DNA of 64,000 nt, from contig JADCRB010000106.1 of the NCBI GenBank assembly GCA_021464245.1, positions 1,086,138 to 1,150,137 of the forward strand, written 5' to 3'. The notes under the pieces were generated by a model that was not told the origin of the DNA, searched no databases, and saw only the letters and a program-made list of their open reading frames with translations. Both the position numbers and the translations under genes were made by a program. The DNA comes from Carallia brachiata (taxonomy: Eukaryota > Streptophyta > Magnoliopsida > Malpighiales > Rhizophoraceae). Positions 9,301 to 21,060 of this stretch are shown one piece after another. The first letter of the stretch is position 1, and every line of letters begins with the position of its first letter.

Positions 9301-11678
9301 TTCTCGTGCGGGCAAGCAGCATGCTTTGTTATTGTTGTCTCGCCTTTTAAACTCGCGCAGGCAAAGAGTCTTCTTTTATTGTTGCTGGCATCTAGCCTTT
9401 TAACTTGTGTGGGCTAGGAGTTTTCTTTACTATTGTTGTCATCTCACCTTTTATACTCGTGTGGGCAAGCAGTATATTTTTGTTATTGTACGTTTTGCCT
9501 TTATACTCTTGCAGGCAAAGAGTTTACTTTTACTGTAGTCGTCGTCCCACCTTTTATGCTCGTGCGACCAAGGGGCCTAGTTTTGTTGTTGTACTTGTCT
9601 CCTTTTTTACTCTTGTAGGCAAAGAGTTTGCTTTTACTATTGTTGTCATGTCGCCTTTTGTACTCATGCGGGTTAGGAGTCTGCTTTGCTGCTGTTGTTG
9701 TTTTGCCTTTTATACTCGCACTGGCAAGGTGTATAGTTTTCTTGTTTTACTTTTCGCCATTTATACTCTTGCGAGCAAGGAGTTTGCCTTAGTTGTTGTT
9801 GATGTCTTAACTTTTACACTCATGTGGGCAAGGATTCTAGTTTCGCCATTGTTACTGACTGGCCTTTTATACTCGTGCGGGTAAAAAGTATGCTTTTCTA
9901 TTACCATCTCACCTTATATATTCATGCAAGCAAGGAGTATGTTTCTGTTATTATTGTCAGCTCGCCTCTTATACTCGTGCGGGCAAGGAGTCTGGTTTTG
10001 ATGTTGTTGTCAGCTTGTTTTTTATACTTGTGCAGGTAAGGAGCATACGTTGTTGTTGTCGTCTCACTTTTAAGCTTGTGCGAGCAAGGAGTATGCGTTG
10101 TCGTTGCCATCTTTCCTTTTATACTCGTGCAGGCAGGGAGCATACTTTTGTTGTTGCAGTTTTCGCCTTTAAACTCTTGTTGACAAGCAGTCTACTTTTG
10201 TTATTGTTGCTGTCTCACCACTCATACTCGTTCGGGTGAGGAGTTTAGTTTTGTTGTTGTTGTTGTCGTGCCTTTTATACTCATGCAGGCGAGGAGTATG
10301 CTTTGCTGTTGCCTTCTCGCCTTTTATACTCCTGCGGGTAGGGAGTATGCTTTTGTTGTTATTGTCGTCTTGCCTTTCATACTAGTACGGGCAAGGAGTT
10401 TGGTTTTGTTGTTGTTACCGTGTCACTTTATACACTTGTCCAGGCAACCAACATGCTTTGTTGCTGTCATCTCGCATTTTATACTCTTGCAGGCAAGGAA
10501 TCTGCTTTTGTTGTTGTTGCCGTACAGCCTTTTAACTCGTGCAGGCTAGGAGCTTGCTACACTGTTGTTACCTTCTCGCCTTTTATTCTCTTGTGGACAA
10601 GCTATATACTTTTGTTATTGTACTTATTGTAGTTTATACTCTTGTGGTCAAGGAGTTTACTTTTGCTATTGTTGTCGTCTCGCCTTTTATGCTCATGCGG
10701 GCAAGGTGTTTGGTTCTCTTGTTGTTACCATCTCGTCTTTTATACTCATGCAGGAAAGGAGTATGCTTAGCTATTGCTGTCTCTCCTATATACTTGTCCT
10801 GACAAGGAGTATGCTTGTTGTTGTTGTTGTCTTGCCTTTTGTACTCGCACGAACAAGGAGTCTTGTTTTCTTGTTGTTGAAGTGTTGCCTTTTATTCGTG
10901 CGGGCAGGCATCATGCTTTGCTATTGTCGTCTCGCCTTTTATACTCATACGGGAAAGGAGTGTAGCTTTGTTATTGTTGGCACTAGCCTTTTAACTTGTA
11001 CGGGCTAGGAGTCTGATTTGCTGTTGTTACTGTCTACCTTTTTTATGCTTATGCAGGCAAGGAGCATACTTTTGTTAATGTATTTTTTGCGTTTTATACA
11101 CTTACGAGCAAAGAATTTGCTTTTGCTGGTTGCCGTCTCGCGTTTTAGGCTCGTGCGGGCAAGGGTTTGGTTTTGTCATTATACATGCCACCTTTTTTAC
11201 TCTTATCGGCAAAGAGTCTGCTTTTTTTGTTGTTGTCATCTCACCTTTTATACTCGTGTAGGTTAGGAGTCTGCTTTGCTATTTTTGTTGTCTCGCCTTT
11301 CACACTCATGTGGCAAGGAGTACGCTTTTGTTGTTTTACTTTATGCCATTTATATTCTTGCAGGCAAAGAGCCTGCTTTTGTTGTTGTTGCTGTCTCGCC
11401 TTTTATACTCTTGTAGGTAAGGATTCTAGTTTTGCTTTTATCACCGACTCGCCTTTTATACTCGTACAGGCGAGTATGGCTTGCTGTTACGTTGCCTTTT
11501 ACACTTGTGCGAGCAAGGAGTATGCCTTTATTGTTGTTGTCGTCACGCCTTTTATACTCGTGCGGGCAACGAATCCGGTTTTGTTGTTGTTGTGAGCTCG
11601 CCTTTTCTACTCGTGCGGACAAGGAACATGCTTTGCTGTTGCCGTCTCGCGTTTTACACTTGTTCGGGCAAGGTGTCT
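6301..11678 (+). repeat. Long ~53-bp satellite-like array, forward orientation
   Basis: Roughly 100 imperfect units of 46-56 bp fill this interval. The core is TTTTATACTCGTGCGGGCAA, then GGAGT, then one of three tails: TATGCTTTGTTGTTG, TCTGGTTTTGTTGTTGTTG or TATACTTTTGTTGTTGTAC, ending in CGTCTCGCC. The tails tend to alternate, suggesting a higher-order order. Each unit has a TTG microsatellite that varies in length, so units differ in size. Several translations of 100-300 codons without stops exist in multiple frames, but they are low-complexity and shift frame with every unit, so I annotate no gene. No promoter or transcript evidence is visible. Confidence 0.92.
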
Positions 11679-14043
11679 GACAACAAAAGTAGACTCTTTG
11701 CCCACAAGAGTATAAAAGGCGAAAAGTACAAGAACAAAAGTATACTTCATCCCTGAACGAGTATAAAAGGCAAGACGGTAACAACAGCAAAGTAGACTTC
11801 TAGCCTGCACAAGTTAAAAGGCTAAATGACAGCAAAAACAAAAGCAAACTCCTTGTCTGCACAAGAATAAAAGGCGAGACGACAACAATAAAGTATGCTG
11901 CTTGCCCAACGAGATTAAAAGGCGACACATGAAAAACAACGAAACCAAACTCCTTAGCTGTACAAGTATAAAAGGCAGGATGACAACAGCAACAAAACCA
12001 GACACCTTACCTGCACGAGTATAAAAGGTAAGATGGCAACAATAGCAAAAGTAGGCTCCTTGCTCGCAAGAGTATAAATGGCAAAATGTACAACAACAAA
12101 AGCGTATGCCTTGCCGTATGAGAATAAAAGGCGAGATGGTAACGACAACAATGCGGGCTCCTAGCTTGCATGAGTTAAAATGCTAGACGACAACAATAAC
12201 AAAAGTAGATTCCTTGTCTGTAAGAGTATAAAAGACAAGACGGCAACAACAAAGCATACTGCTTGCCCGCAGGAGTGTAAAAGGCGACACGACAACAACA
12301 ACAAAACCAGACTCTTTGCTCGTATGAGCATGAAAGGCGAGACAACAATAACAACAAAAGCATCCTCTCTATATGCAAAAGTATCTAATGTGAGATGGCA
12401 ACAACAAAGCCTACCCCTTGCCTACCTGAGTATAAAACGCAAGACAACAACAACAAGAAAACCTTACCCCTTGCCCGCAAGAATATAAAGGCGAAAAGTA
12501 CAAAAGTAAAAGAATACACCTTGCCCGCACGAATATAGAAGGCGAGTCGTTAGCAACAACAAATCTAACGCCTAGCCCTCATGAATATAAAAGGCGAGGA
12601 GACAATAACAACAAAAAAAGTCTCCTTACCCGCAAGAGTATAAAAGGTGACACGACAATAACAAAGCATCCTCCTTGCTCGCATGCGCATAACAGGCAAA
12701 ACAGTAACAACAAAGCATGCTATTTGCCTGCATGAGTATAAAGGGCGAGACAGCAACAACAATAAAACCAGACTCCTTGCCCTAAAAGGCGAGTCAGTAA
12801 CAATAACAAAACTAGACTCCTTGCCAACAAGAATGTAAAGGGAGAAAAGTACAACAACAAAAGCAGACTCTTAGCCCACATGAGTTAAAAGGCTAGACGA
12901 TAATAACAACAAAAGTGGACTCCTTGCCCATAAGAGTATAAAAGGCAGGACGACAGCAACGAAGCATCCTGCCTGCCCCGCACGAAAATAAAAGGGAACA
13001 CGACAACAACAACAAAACTAGACTGCTTGCCAGTACAAGCAAAAAAGGCAAGAGGGCAAGAACAACAAAAGCATACTCCCTGCCAGCACGAGTATAAAAG
13101 GCAAAACGGCAACAACAAAGCTTACTCCTCACCCGCATGAGTATAAAAGGCAACATGGCAACAACAACAAAACTAGACTCCTCGTCCACACAAGCATAAA
13201 AGATGAGATGTTAACAATAGCAAATGTAGACTCCTAGCCCGCAAGAGTATAAAAAGCGAAAAGTAGAAGAACAAAAGTGCACTCCTTGCCTGCACAAGTG
13301 TAAAAGGCAAGACAATAACATCAACAAAACTCGGCTCCCTACCCGCACGAGTATAAAAGACGAGATAGCAACAACTACAAAAGTGGACTCCTTGCCTGCA
13401 ATAGCATAAAAGGCAAAAAGTACAACAACAAAAGTATGCTCTTTGCTCGCACGAGCATAAAAGGCGAGACGGTAACAAAAACAAAGCAGACACCTAGCTC
13501 GCACGAGTATAAAAGACGAGGTGGCAACAACAACAAATGTAGACTCCTTGTCGTAGGAGTATAAAAGGCGGGACGACAGCAACAGCAAAAGTAAACTCCT
13601 TGCCTGCAAGAATTATGAAAGGTGAAAAGTAAAAAAAATAAAAGTATACTCCTTACCGCACAAGTATAAAAGGCGACACAGTAACAACAGCAAAGCATAT
13701 GACTATTTCTCATAAGTATAATAGGCGAGAATAACAAATGCTGACTCCTTCCCTACAAAGCATAAAAGGCGAGACGACAACAACAAAGTATACTCCTTGC
13801 TCGTACAAGTATATAAGGCGAGATGACAACAACAAAGCATGCTACTTGCCCGCATGAGTATAATAGGCGAGACAACAATGAAAACAAAAGAAGACTCCTT
13901 GACCGTACGAGTAGAAAAGGCGAGACAGCAACAACAACAGTAGCATACTCCTTTCCCACACGAGTTTAAAAGGTGAGAGGACAACTGCAATAAAAGAAGA
14001 CTCCTTCCTCGCACGAACATAAAAGGCCAGACAGCAACAACAA
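11679..14043 (-). repeat. Long ~53-bp satellite-like array, reverse orientation
   Basis: At about 11,679 the array flips. From there the plus strand reads GAGTATAAAAGGCGAGAC with CAACAACAA tails, the reverse complement of the preceding block. About 45 units continue into the assembly gap. The join is seamless within one unit (GTGTCTGACAACAAAAG). No gene is supported; the open frames are repeat artefacts. Confidence 0.9.
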
Positions 14044-14972
14044 NNNNNNNNNNNNNNNNNNNNNNNNNNNNNNNNNNNNNNNNNNNNNNNNNNNNNNNNN
14101 NNNNNNNNNNNNNNNNNNNNNNNNNNNNNNNNNNNNNNNNNNNNNNNNNNNNNNNNNNNNNNNNNNNNNNNNNNNNNNNNNNNNNNNNNNNNNNNNNNNN
14201 NNNNNNNNNNNNNNNNNNNNNNNNNNNNNNNNNNNNNNNNNNNNNNNNNNNNNNNNNNNNNNNNNNNNNNNNNNNNNNNNNNNNNNNNNNNNNNNNNNNN
14301 NNNNNNNNNNNNNNNNNNNNNNNNNNNNNNNNNNNNNNNNNNNNNNNNNNNNNNNNNNNNNNNNNNNNNNNNNNNNNNNNNNNNNNNNNNNNNNNNNNNN
14401 NNNNNNNNNNNNNNNNNNNNNNNNNNNNNNNNNNNNNNNNNNNNNNNNNNNNNNNNNNNNNNNNNNNNNNNNNNNNNNNNNNNNNNNNNNNNNNNNNNNN
14501 NNNNNNNNNNNNNNNNNNNNNNNNNNNNNNNNNNNNNNNNNNNNNNNNNNNNNNNNNNNNNNNNNNNNNNNNNNNNNNNNNNNNNNNNNNNNNNNNNNNN
14601 NNNNNNNNNNNNNNNNNNNNNNNNNNNNNNNNNNNNNNNNNNNNNNNNNNNNNNNNNNNNNNNNNNNNNNNNNNNNNNNNNNNNNNNNNNNNNNNNNNNN
14701 NNNNNNNNNNNNNNNNNNNNNNNNNNNNNNNNNNNNNNNNNNNNNNNNNNNNNNNNNNNNNNNNNNNNNNNNNNNNNNNNNNNNNNNNNNNNNNNNNNNN
14801 NNNNNNNNNNNNNNNNNNNNNNNNNNNNNNNNNNNNNNNNNNNNNNNNNNNNNNNNNNNNNNNNNNNNNNNNNNNNNNNNNNNNNNNNNNNNNNNNNNNN
14901 NNNNNNNNNNNNNNNNNNNNNNNNNNNNNNNNNNNNNNNNNNNNNNNNNNNNNNNNNNNNNNNNNNNNNNNN
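14044..14972. other. Assembly gap (929 Ns)
   Basis: A run of N of 929 bases separates the reverse-orientation array from a minus-strand homeobox fragment. An open frame spanning it is meaningless. The true content and length are unknown; tandem arrays commonly collapse in assemblies. Confidence 0.99.
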
Positions 14973-15330
14973 GTAAAAACAGGCTGTGTTGCAGAAACAG
15001 CAGCTCTCTGTGTTGCCCTCTCCTTACTTCTCTTGTCCTAAAATCAGAAAGACACATCTCGTTTTGACTACTTCGTACAGCCACAGTCGTGAAGCAAGTT
15101 GGAAGAGCTGTGATGAATTATGACAAACAAATCCATTGTTGCAGAACTGCTCCTCCAAGATTTACAGTTGTGCTGGGCTTGGTTGCCATTTGGTCTGTGG
15201 TACCCTATCCTTTCCTTGGTCCTAAGGTCTCATCTTTCTTGCTAAAATGGAGCAAAAGCTTGACATGTAGTAAGGACGAGTGAAAGGTTGAGGCTGGAAT
15301 ATTGATTCAGATAAAAACTTTCAATCGTTT
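14973..15330 (-). pseudogene. WOX-type homeobox fragment, copy 2
   Basis: Minus-strand translation gives KWQPSPAQL*ILEEQF, NSSQLFQLASRLWLYE and a degraded helix 3 (CVFLIL), corresponding to the homeodomain at 60-311 and 31,869-32,060. The alternative downstream frame, REVRRGQHRELLFLQHS, is also kept. There are several stops and substitutions. The gap cuts its 3' end. It lies beside a forward ~53-bp array exactly as in copy 1, so it belongs to the same retroelement structure. Confidence 0.72.
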
Positions 15331-15339
15331 TTATCCCTT

Positions 15340-15945
15340 TCAGTCGTTCACAGTTTATACTCATGCGGGCTAGTCGTTTTGACTAGGTTTTGATTTTCTT
15401 GTGCCGTTCATAGTTTATACTTATGTGGGCCAAGAGTTTTATGTTGTTGTTGCCGTCTCGCCCTTTATACTCTTGCGGGTAAGGAGTATGCTTTTATTAT
15501 TGTTGTCTTCTCACCTTTTGTACTCATATGAGCAAAGATTATGATTTTGCTGTTGTTGTCTTCTTGCCTTTTATGCTCGTGTGGGTAAAGAGTCTGCTTT
15601 TGTTGCTTTTGCCATCTCACCTTTTATACTCGTGTGGGTTAGGAGTATGCTTTTGTTGTTGTTGCCGTTTTGCCTCTTATACTTGTGCGGTTAAGGAGTC
15701 TACTTTGCTGTTTCTGTCTCGCAAGGAATCTAGTTTTGTTATTATTGCCATCTTCTTTTTATACTCGTGCGGGCAAGGAGTATGCTTTGCTGTTACCATC
15801 TCGCCTTTATACATGTGTAGGCCAGGAGTATGCTTTTGTTGTTACTGCTGTCTCGTCTTTTATACTGGTGCAAAGCAGGAGTCTGATTTTATTTCTGAGC
15901 TTTTTACATTTATACTCATGTGAGGCAAGAGTTTGGGATCAAGGC
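15340..15945 (+). repeat. Short ~53-bp tandem array of Tat-like element, copy 2
   Basis: About twelve units of the CTTTTATACTCGTGCGGGC family stand between the homeobox fragment and the GGATTT tract. The unit organisation is the same as at 477-845 and 31,340-31,665. Confidence 0.85.
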
Positions 15946-16320
15946 CTTTTTTGTGTGGGCTTTTTTTTTTTGAACTTGCATTTTTAAATTTGGGTTTTGA
16001 GTTTAGATTTGGGTTTGTATTTGGATTTTGGTTTTGGATTTGGATTTCAGCTTTGGATTTAGATTTTGGCTTTGGATTTGAATTTTAGCTTTGGATTTGG
16101 ATTTGGTCTTTGGTTTTGGATTTGGATGTTGGATTTGAAATTGGCTTTAAGCGTTATTTGGGCCTGTACATGAGCATTAGAAATTTTTTTCTCTTTTTTT
16201 TTCGAACTTTTTTTCAAAATTTTTTTGGAATTTTTTTTTTCTTTTGAATTTTTTTCTTTATTTATTTTTTTGAATTTTTTTTCCTTTTTCTTTTTTTTTT
16301 TTTTTGCTTTATATATATGT
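15946..16320. repeat. GGATTT-rich and T-rich tract, copy 2
   Basis: Loose TTTGGATTTGGATTT repeats (15,980-16,145) precede a T-rich run (16,190-16,310). This is the 3' non-coding signature of the Tat-like element on the minus strand. At about 16,325 it joins gag directly, so the pol region is deleted here. Confidence 0.8.
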
Positions 16321-16324
16321 AGTA

Positions 16325-18270
16325 ACGCTTTATCTGATCATCTGTTATAATGGAATCACTCAAAGGTAGAGATTTTGTCGAATGATACAGCCATGTCGAT
16401 TTGGTTCTGCAACACTTCAAATGATTGCAACACTGAAGGAAGTTGAGGGTTAGTGAGGAGGTTTTGAAGAGCTTTAGATACCTCTTCTATTTTTGACTTT
16501 TTCATCGTCGTGCTATCCCTTTTTGAAGTGTGTCGTTTCTTCTAATGGATTTAAACAAATAGTGGTTTGGTTGGCTGAGGATATATCTTCCCAGTCCAAA
16601 ATGATTTTATTTCAATTTTTGAGTTTCATGATCAACTCCTTTAAGACAAAACACTTCTCAGTAAGATGGCTGACTATGCGGTGATACTTGCAAAATTTTG
16701 GGTCATTAACCTGATTATTCTCATTGGGTTACTCGATCCCTGGAAGTTCAACCAGCTTAGCCTCCAAAAGTTGATCAAGAATGTCTGGAACATCAGAGTG
16801 AGGAAATGGATACTTCTTTTGTTCCAACTGTTGCAACATCACCTTTTGCCTTTCTTGTTGTTTTGGTTGATTTATTGGCACTGGAGGGTTCAGTTTTGCT
16901 TTAACTCTTACTTTTTTTTGGTGGAGCGTCGACAGCCATCACTTCTTCGCCTTTTTCCAATTTGTTAAACTTATTCACTTCCTTCCTGTCGCTATGTTGC
17001 TTCAGTTGGATGGGAACCGTGTCCCCACAAGTTTGGATGCTTATTTCCATATCATACGTGTGGGTCGCCAGCTCTTCAAAAGCGTGAGGCTTGCTGCCTT
17101 GTAGGTTATACAATAGCTCCTAGTGCACCCTTGAATGCACATTTTTATGGCAAAAGTCTCTATCAAATGATCCTTGTAATCTAGACTGAGAGTACGCCAT
17201 TTGTTTATGTATTTGACGACAGGCTCTGTTTTCCTTTGCTTGGTGCTTGTAAACTGTATCATGCTTACTATTCGACGGGTGCTGAAAAATCTGTTAAAAA
17301 ACTCGCGTTGCACCTATTCCTAACTGTCAATTGATTCTGATATGAGGTTTATGAACTAGGTGAAGGTGGTGTCCTTGAGTGAACGAGCAAATTATTTTAC
17401 CAACAGGTCACCGTAAGTTCCTACATTGTTACAGGTTTCGATGAAGTGAGCAACGTGCTGCTTTGGATCACCTAGCCCATTGAATTGTTGAAACTTGGGT
17501 GGTTGGTATCCCAAGGGCATGCTAAGGTGTTTAATCCGTTTTATGTAGGATTTGACGTATTTGTGAACTTTGAAATGGTACACTTTATTGTAGGTGAATT
17601 GTATTGGTTATCATGTTCGTAGTTGTTGGACAGATAAAAACGACAGAATTTGAAGAGAATAGCTGTGTGGGACCGCAATGTTGTTTTTCTATCATGAAGA
17701 TGTTGGTTGGCATTGTTTCTAGACTGAAACCAGGTAGATATGGTCGCTCTGCGCTAGTCTCAGGATCAACTTGTATTGCAGCCTTTCCTTTGAGGTCAGT
17801 TATTTAATAATCTTTTTCCTCCAAAACTTTAATTACCTCTGAAATTCTACTTTCCAATTCTGTAATCCTTTTTTTCATGCTAGTTGTGTTTGTTATCATA
17901 ACTGTAACGATGTCAATGTTGGCAGATGATGCTCCATGGAAAACTGTAGTATAGGGCTCTTTTGATTCCTCCATGCTTGTTTTAGTAAAATAGGCCAGCT
18001 TTTGCTATTGTGCGGGGTTTGACACATTGCCTCGAACTTTGGTCGGAGTGGCTGGTTGACTTCTTCATTTGACAGGAGAGTCAGGTGAGAGATTTTATTG
18101 GTGTGTGACCTGTAGATTTCCATGTCAATATTTTGGTGTGTTTGGGTGGTGAGAAATAGTGTCCTTTTGCGAGTTTTTGGATCTACATACCCAGGTAGGG
18201 TAGTTAATACAGGTAATGAAGCAGTTGCCTTCTTACTGGTGGAGGCGGTCATGCTTTTCTTTGGTGCCAT
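16325..18270 (-). pseudogene. Tat-like gypsy gag, minus strand, in internally deleted element
   Basis: The start MAPKKSMTAS is at 18,270. The N-terminal part runs to about 17,900. The Gag core follows with MPLGYQPPKFQQFNG and PKQHVAHFIETCNN near 17,400-17,530, then FFNRFFSTRRIVSMIQFTST near 17,260-17,310, then the FEELATHTYDMEISIQ region near 17,040-17,080 and a basic stretch by 16,900. It ends in the gag-protease junction near 16,340. Stops and frameshifts interrupt it. It lacks protease and polymerase, running straight into the low-complexity tract on its 3' side, so this is a deletion derivative with LTR at 18,411. Confidence 0.8.
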
Positions 18271-18386
18271 GGGTGCACTGAATTCCTTTTTTTTGTTGGA
18301 ACCTTTTTTGTTGACTTTTTTTTCGATGATTGTTTTTTTTGTTTCTTTCTTTTTTTATGAAGTATCAAAAGATTGGGGGCAAGGAT

Positions 18387-18404
18387 GTCTTACTAAGCGT
18401 GCCA
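18387..18404 (-). promoter_or_regulatory. Candidate primer-binding site, Tat-like element (minus)
   Basis: On the minus strand TGGCACGCTTAGTAAGAC lies six bases from the inferred LTR end (GCATCA at 18,411-18,416). It is the best preserved of the three copies. The tRNA is not assigned. Confidence 0.5.
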
Positions 18405-18410
18405 GAAATT

Positions 18411-18965
18411 TGATGCGATTGAAAACTTTGAACCTTAAAACATATACACTTCGAAAATACAATTACAAATCACAAATATAAGTTTTAAATTTTTGTGGGG
18501 CCGATATCTGTACAGATCCTTCGATTAATGCTCCTTTGTGATTTCATTAAGGGCCACGTGAGCTTGATCTTCAACGAAAGAAATAAATTCCACAACTTGA
18601 CCTTGAACAAAAGAAATGAATTCCACTAGGCCGAGGCTTGATCTCAGGTGGATGAGAGTGGTAGAGGTTTTATCTTAATCGGACTGGCATGACTCCATTG
18701 AGGGCCTTATGAGCTTGATTTCAGACGGACTGGTTTGACTTCACTGAGGGTTGTAGGGGCTTGATCTCAGACAGACTGGCCTAACTTTACTGAGAGCATT
18801 ATGGCTTTGATCTTAGATAGACTAGTTTGACTCCATCGAGCGCTGCAAGAGGCTTAATTTCAGACAGATATTTAATATTTTAATATCTTGGGTTTTTCAT
18901 TTAGTAGATCCAACTCAGTGGCAACTAGAGAGTATACACCTAAAATACTAAAATTATAATTTTTG
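18411..18965 (-). mobile_element. LTR of Tat-like element (minus)
   Basis: This is the reverse complement of the LTR at 5,411-6,020, including the GATCTCAG/GACTGGTTTGACT subrepeats at 18,640-18,875 and the CCACGTGAGCTTGATC block near 18,555. It is shared as the boundary between the minus-strand gag at 16,325-18,270 and the minus-strand protease region at 19,110. The outer boundary is blurred by the fold-back at 18,903-19,094. Confidence 0.65.
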
Positions 18966-19094
18966 AGATGAGGACGGAGGAAACAAAAAAAATATATAAA
19001 AAGTTGTCCGAAGGCCTCTTTCCCTCCTCTTAAAAATTATAATTTAGTATTTTGGGTATATGCTCTCTGGTAACAACTGAGTTGGACTTGCTAG
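18903..19094. repeat. Fold-back at LTR edge, right arm
   Basis: GATCCAACTCAGTGGCAACT at the left pairs with ACAACTGAGTTGGACTTGC at the right across an AT-rich centre (ATTATAATTTTTGAG ... TAAAAATTATAATTTAG). It mirrors 5,298-5,478. Confidence 0.7.
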
Positions 19095-19109
19095 ATTAAA
19101 AACCTTTAG

Positions 19110-19580
19110 GCCTAGTCCAGGCATTTCCTTGTAACTTCATGCGAATACATCCTTGTATTGACTTAATACTTGGACATATTCTTGTTCCTCTTTTGGTGTG
19201 AGTAAGGCATTAACGGATGTAGGTCGAGGATCTTCAAGGGAACCAAGATTGACTTCCTTGAGTACATCAATGGTGGCTTGGCCGCCATCTTCCAGTTTTG
19301 GAGTAGCCTCTTTTATTTCACTATCTGATGAGTTAGACTCAGTCTCCTCACTAATTGTGACGTGAAATGTAGAGAATTTAACTTCGTCTTCTCCACTTGA
19401 CTGAATTGACTCAAGTCAGGTCTCTCCTGCTTGTTGATGATGGTGATGGCGCGTGCATCAACTAATCAGTTTTGGATTTTCAATGTGATCCTCATAGGAA
19501 ACTTCTTTTGATAGCTAAGGTCAGGTCGGGACTTTAAAGATTGAGTAGTGGCGCCATAGGTGCATTTAATCCGTAGTGTA
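19110..19580 (-). pseudogene. Protease-RT linker, part 1 (interrupted by Copia insertion)
   Basis: The minus strand matches plus-strand bases ~4,820-5,285, including the truncated RT start (KMPGLG-like near 19,110-19,130). The alignment runs up to 19,580 and resumes at 27,592 after the Copia element. The five bases before the insertion, GTGTA, recur after it. Confidence 0.8.
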
Positions 19581-21043
19581 TGTTGGTCCCTTCGGTGAAG
19601 CCTAGAGGGGGGGTGAATAGGCTTCACAAATAAAAATCCTCAAATAAAACTTTGCAAATGAATGTAAACAAGAGATTGAAAGAAATACAATACTAATTTT
19701 TACAAGGTTCACCAAATGGCTACGTCCTTGGTCTTCTCAATAATCCCTCTCTTGGAGATTCTTGAGAGTTCAACTATAGGGATGCCTTTGGGCGCACCAA
19801 TCACCACCGTACAGTTTACAAGAAGACTCCACAAACACCTTTGCGTCCGCCTTCAAATTGGTTGTTGCACAAGTCCCACTTGCCAACACCACTTTCCCTT
19901 TTCTTTTAGATTTTCCTTCTTGGAGTTCAACCCTAACTCCTTACAAGATGATTCTCACAAGTCCCACTTGAGAGCTCTCACCTATTCTCACAATGTATTA
20001 CAATACAAATGAAACTTACTAGGTTGAATGCTAGTTTTACAATGAAAGCACTTACAGCAAAGAAAGCCTTTTTTCCTTAGGAGAGATTGTACAATAATTG
20101 AGTATATCTTTCTTCACATGTAAAACATCTTCAAGTGATGTTTAAGTAGCTGAAAGATAGGTTAGCAACTTGTTAGAGCCGTTGCCATTGGTTGCACATG
20201 CATACTTTGTTGTTTTCCTCTTGATAGCTTTGCATTGATTCCCTTGTCTAACACCTTTTGGTAGAACGGCTATAACTTGGTACAGACAGCTTGAAAAATT
20301 TTGATTCATTTTTTGTTATTTCATAGACTTTCATAGATATCTACCCACTAAATTTGACTATTTTTTAATGAGTTTAGCATAGTCAAATAAATATTGGAAT
20401 ATAGACGTTAAAGTTCCATCATACAGTCTGCACACTTTTAGTAGAACGTTATTATCTTGCACATGGCTTTGAAGTGTGACGTGATTTTTTTTGTATTGAT
20501 TAATAGGCACAACAGGGAATCTACACACAAAATGTCACATTCAAATTAGTTGTGTGATCTTCCAGATAGCCGTTTCAATTTACTCCATGTTCACTGAAGG
20601 TTCCTAATTGCTTGCACCCTCTTGGTATAAAATTCGTAAGGTTTTCTCTAGGGCTCCAAAAATTGCACAACTAAGCTCATTTGAAACTAGACTTATAGGC
20701 CTGCAAAACTGTGTATACTTTAGGCCCAAAATGTATCTCAAGTGAGTGAGTTTGGTACCTGGAATTTGCCCAAACAGATTTACTCTTGTGCTGTCTTTCT
20801 AAGATAGTAGCTTAATAAGGCCCAATGTGATCTTTCTCTTCCATGCACATGTAAGATGACATATGTATACCTCTTTGGACTTCTTGAACCTGAATTGTAT
20901 ACTTGAAGAACATACAAATGAAATTCACTTGTACTTATGTTAGATTGGTTCATAGCTCATTATCAAAACACTCATCCTCAAAACATGAATTCACACTTTG
21001 TAACAATTTCTTAATGTATGCATGGGGTGTGAATTTTCCAACA
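19581..21043 (-). mobile_element. Copia 3' LTR
   Basis: This LTR is 1,463 bp, TGTTGG...CCAACA, with a strong match to 26,175-27,591. It differs from that copy mainly by scattered substitutions and by an extra ~60 bp near 20,500-20,560. It contains the SIRE-like GGGGGGGTGAATAGG motif near its outer edge. Confidence 0.9.
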
Positions 21044-21060
21044 ATATCCACCTTTTTTAT
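21044..21060 (-). promoter_or_regulatory. Copia polypurine tract
   Basis: On the minus strand ATAAAAAAGGTGGATAT lies directly before the 3' LTR start, the place and composition expected for the plus-strand DNA primer. Confidence 0.65.

Noticed and set aside
6301..11678. CRISPR array
   Set aside because: Spacing of ~53 bp and repeated core look superficially similar, but there are no unique spacers, the whole unit repeats with drift, and the context is a plant genome.
13966..15084. 372-codon frame across the gap
   Set aside because: Mostly unknown residues from Ns; it joins an array artefact to a homeobox fragment.
19716..20012. 98-codon frame near the Copia LTR edge (also 26,312-26,566)
   Set aside because: Part of the LTR; the same frame is broken differently in the other LTR, so it is not conserved as coding.
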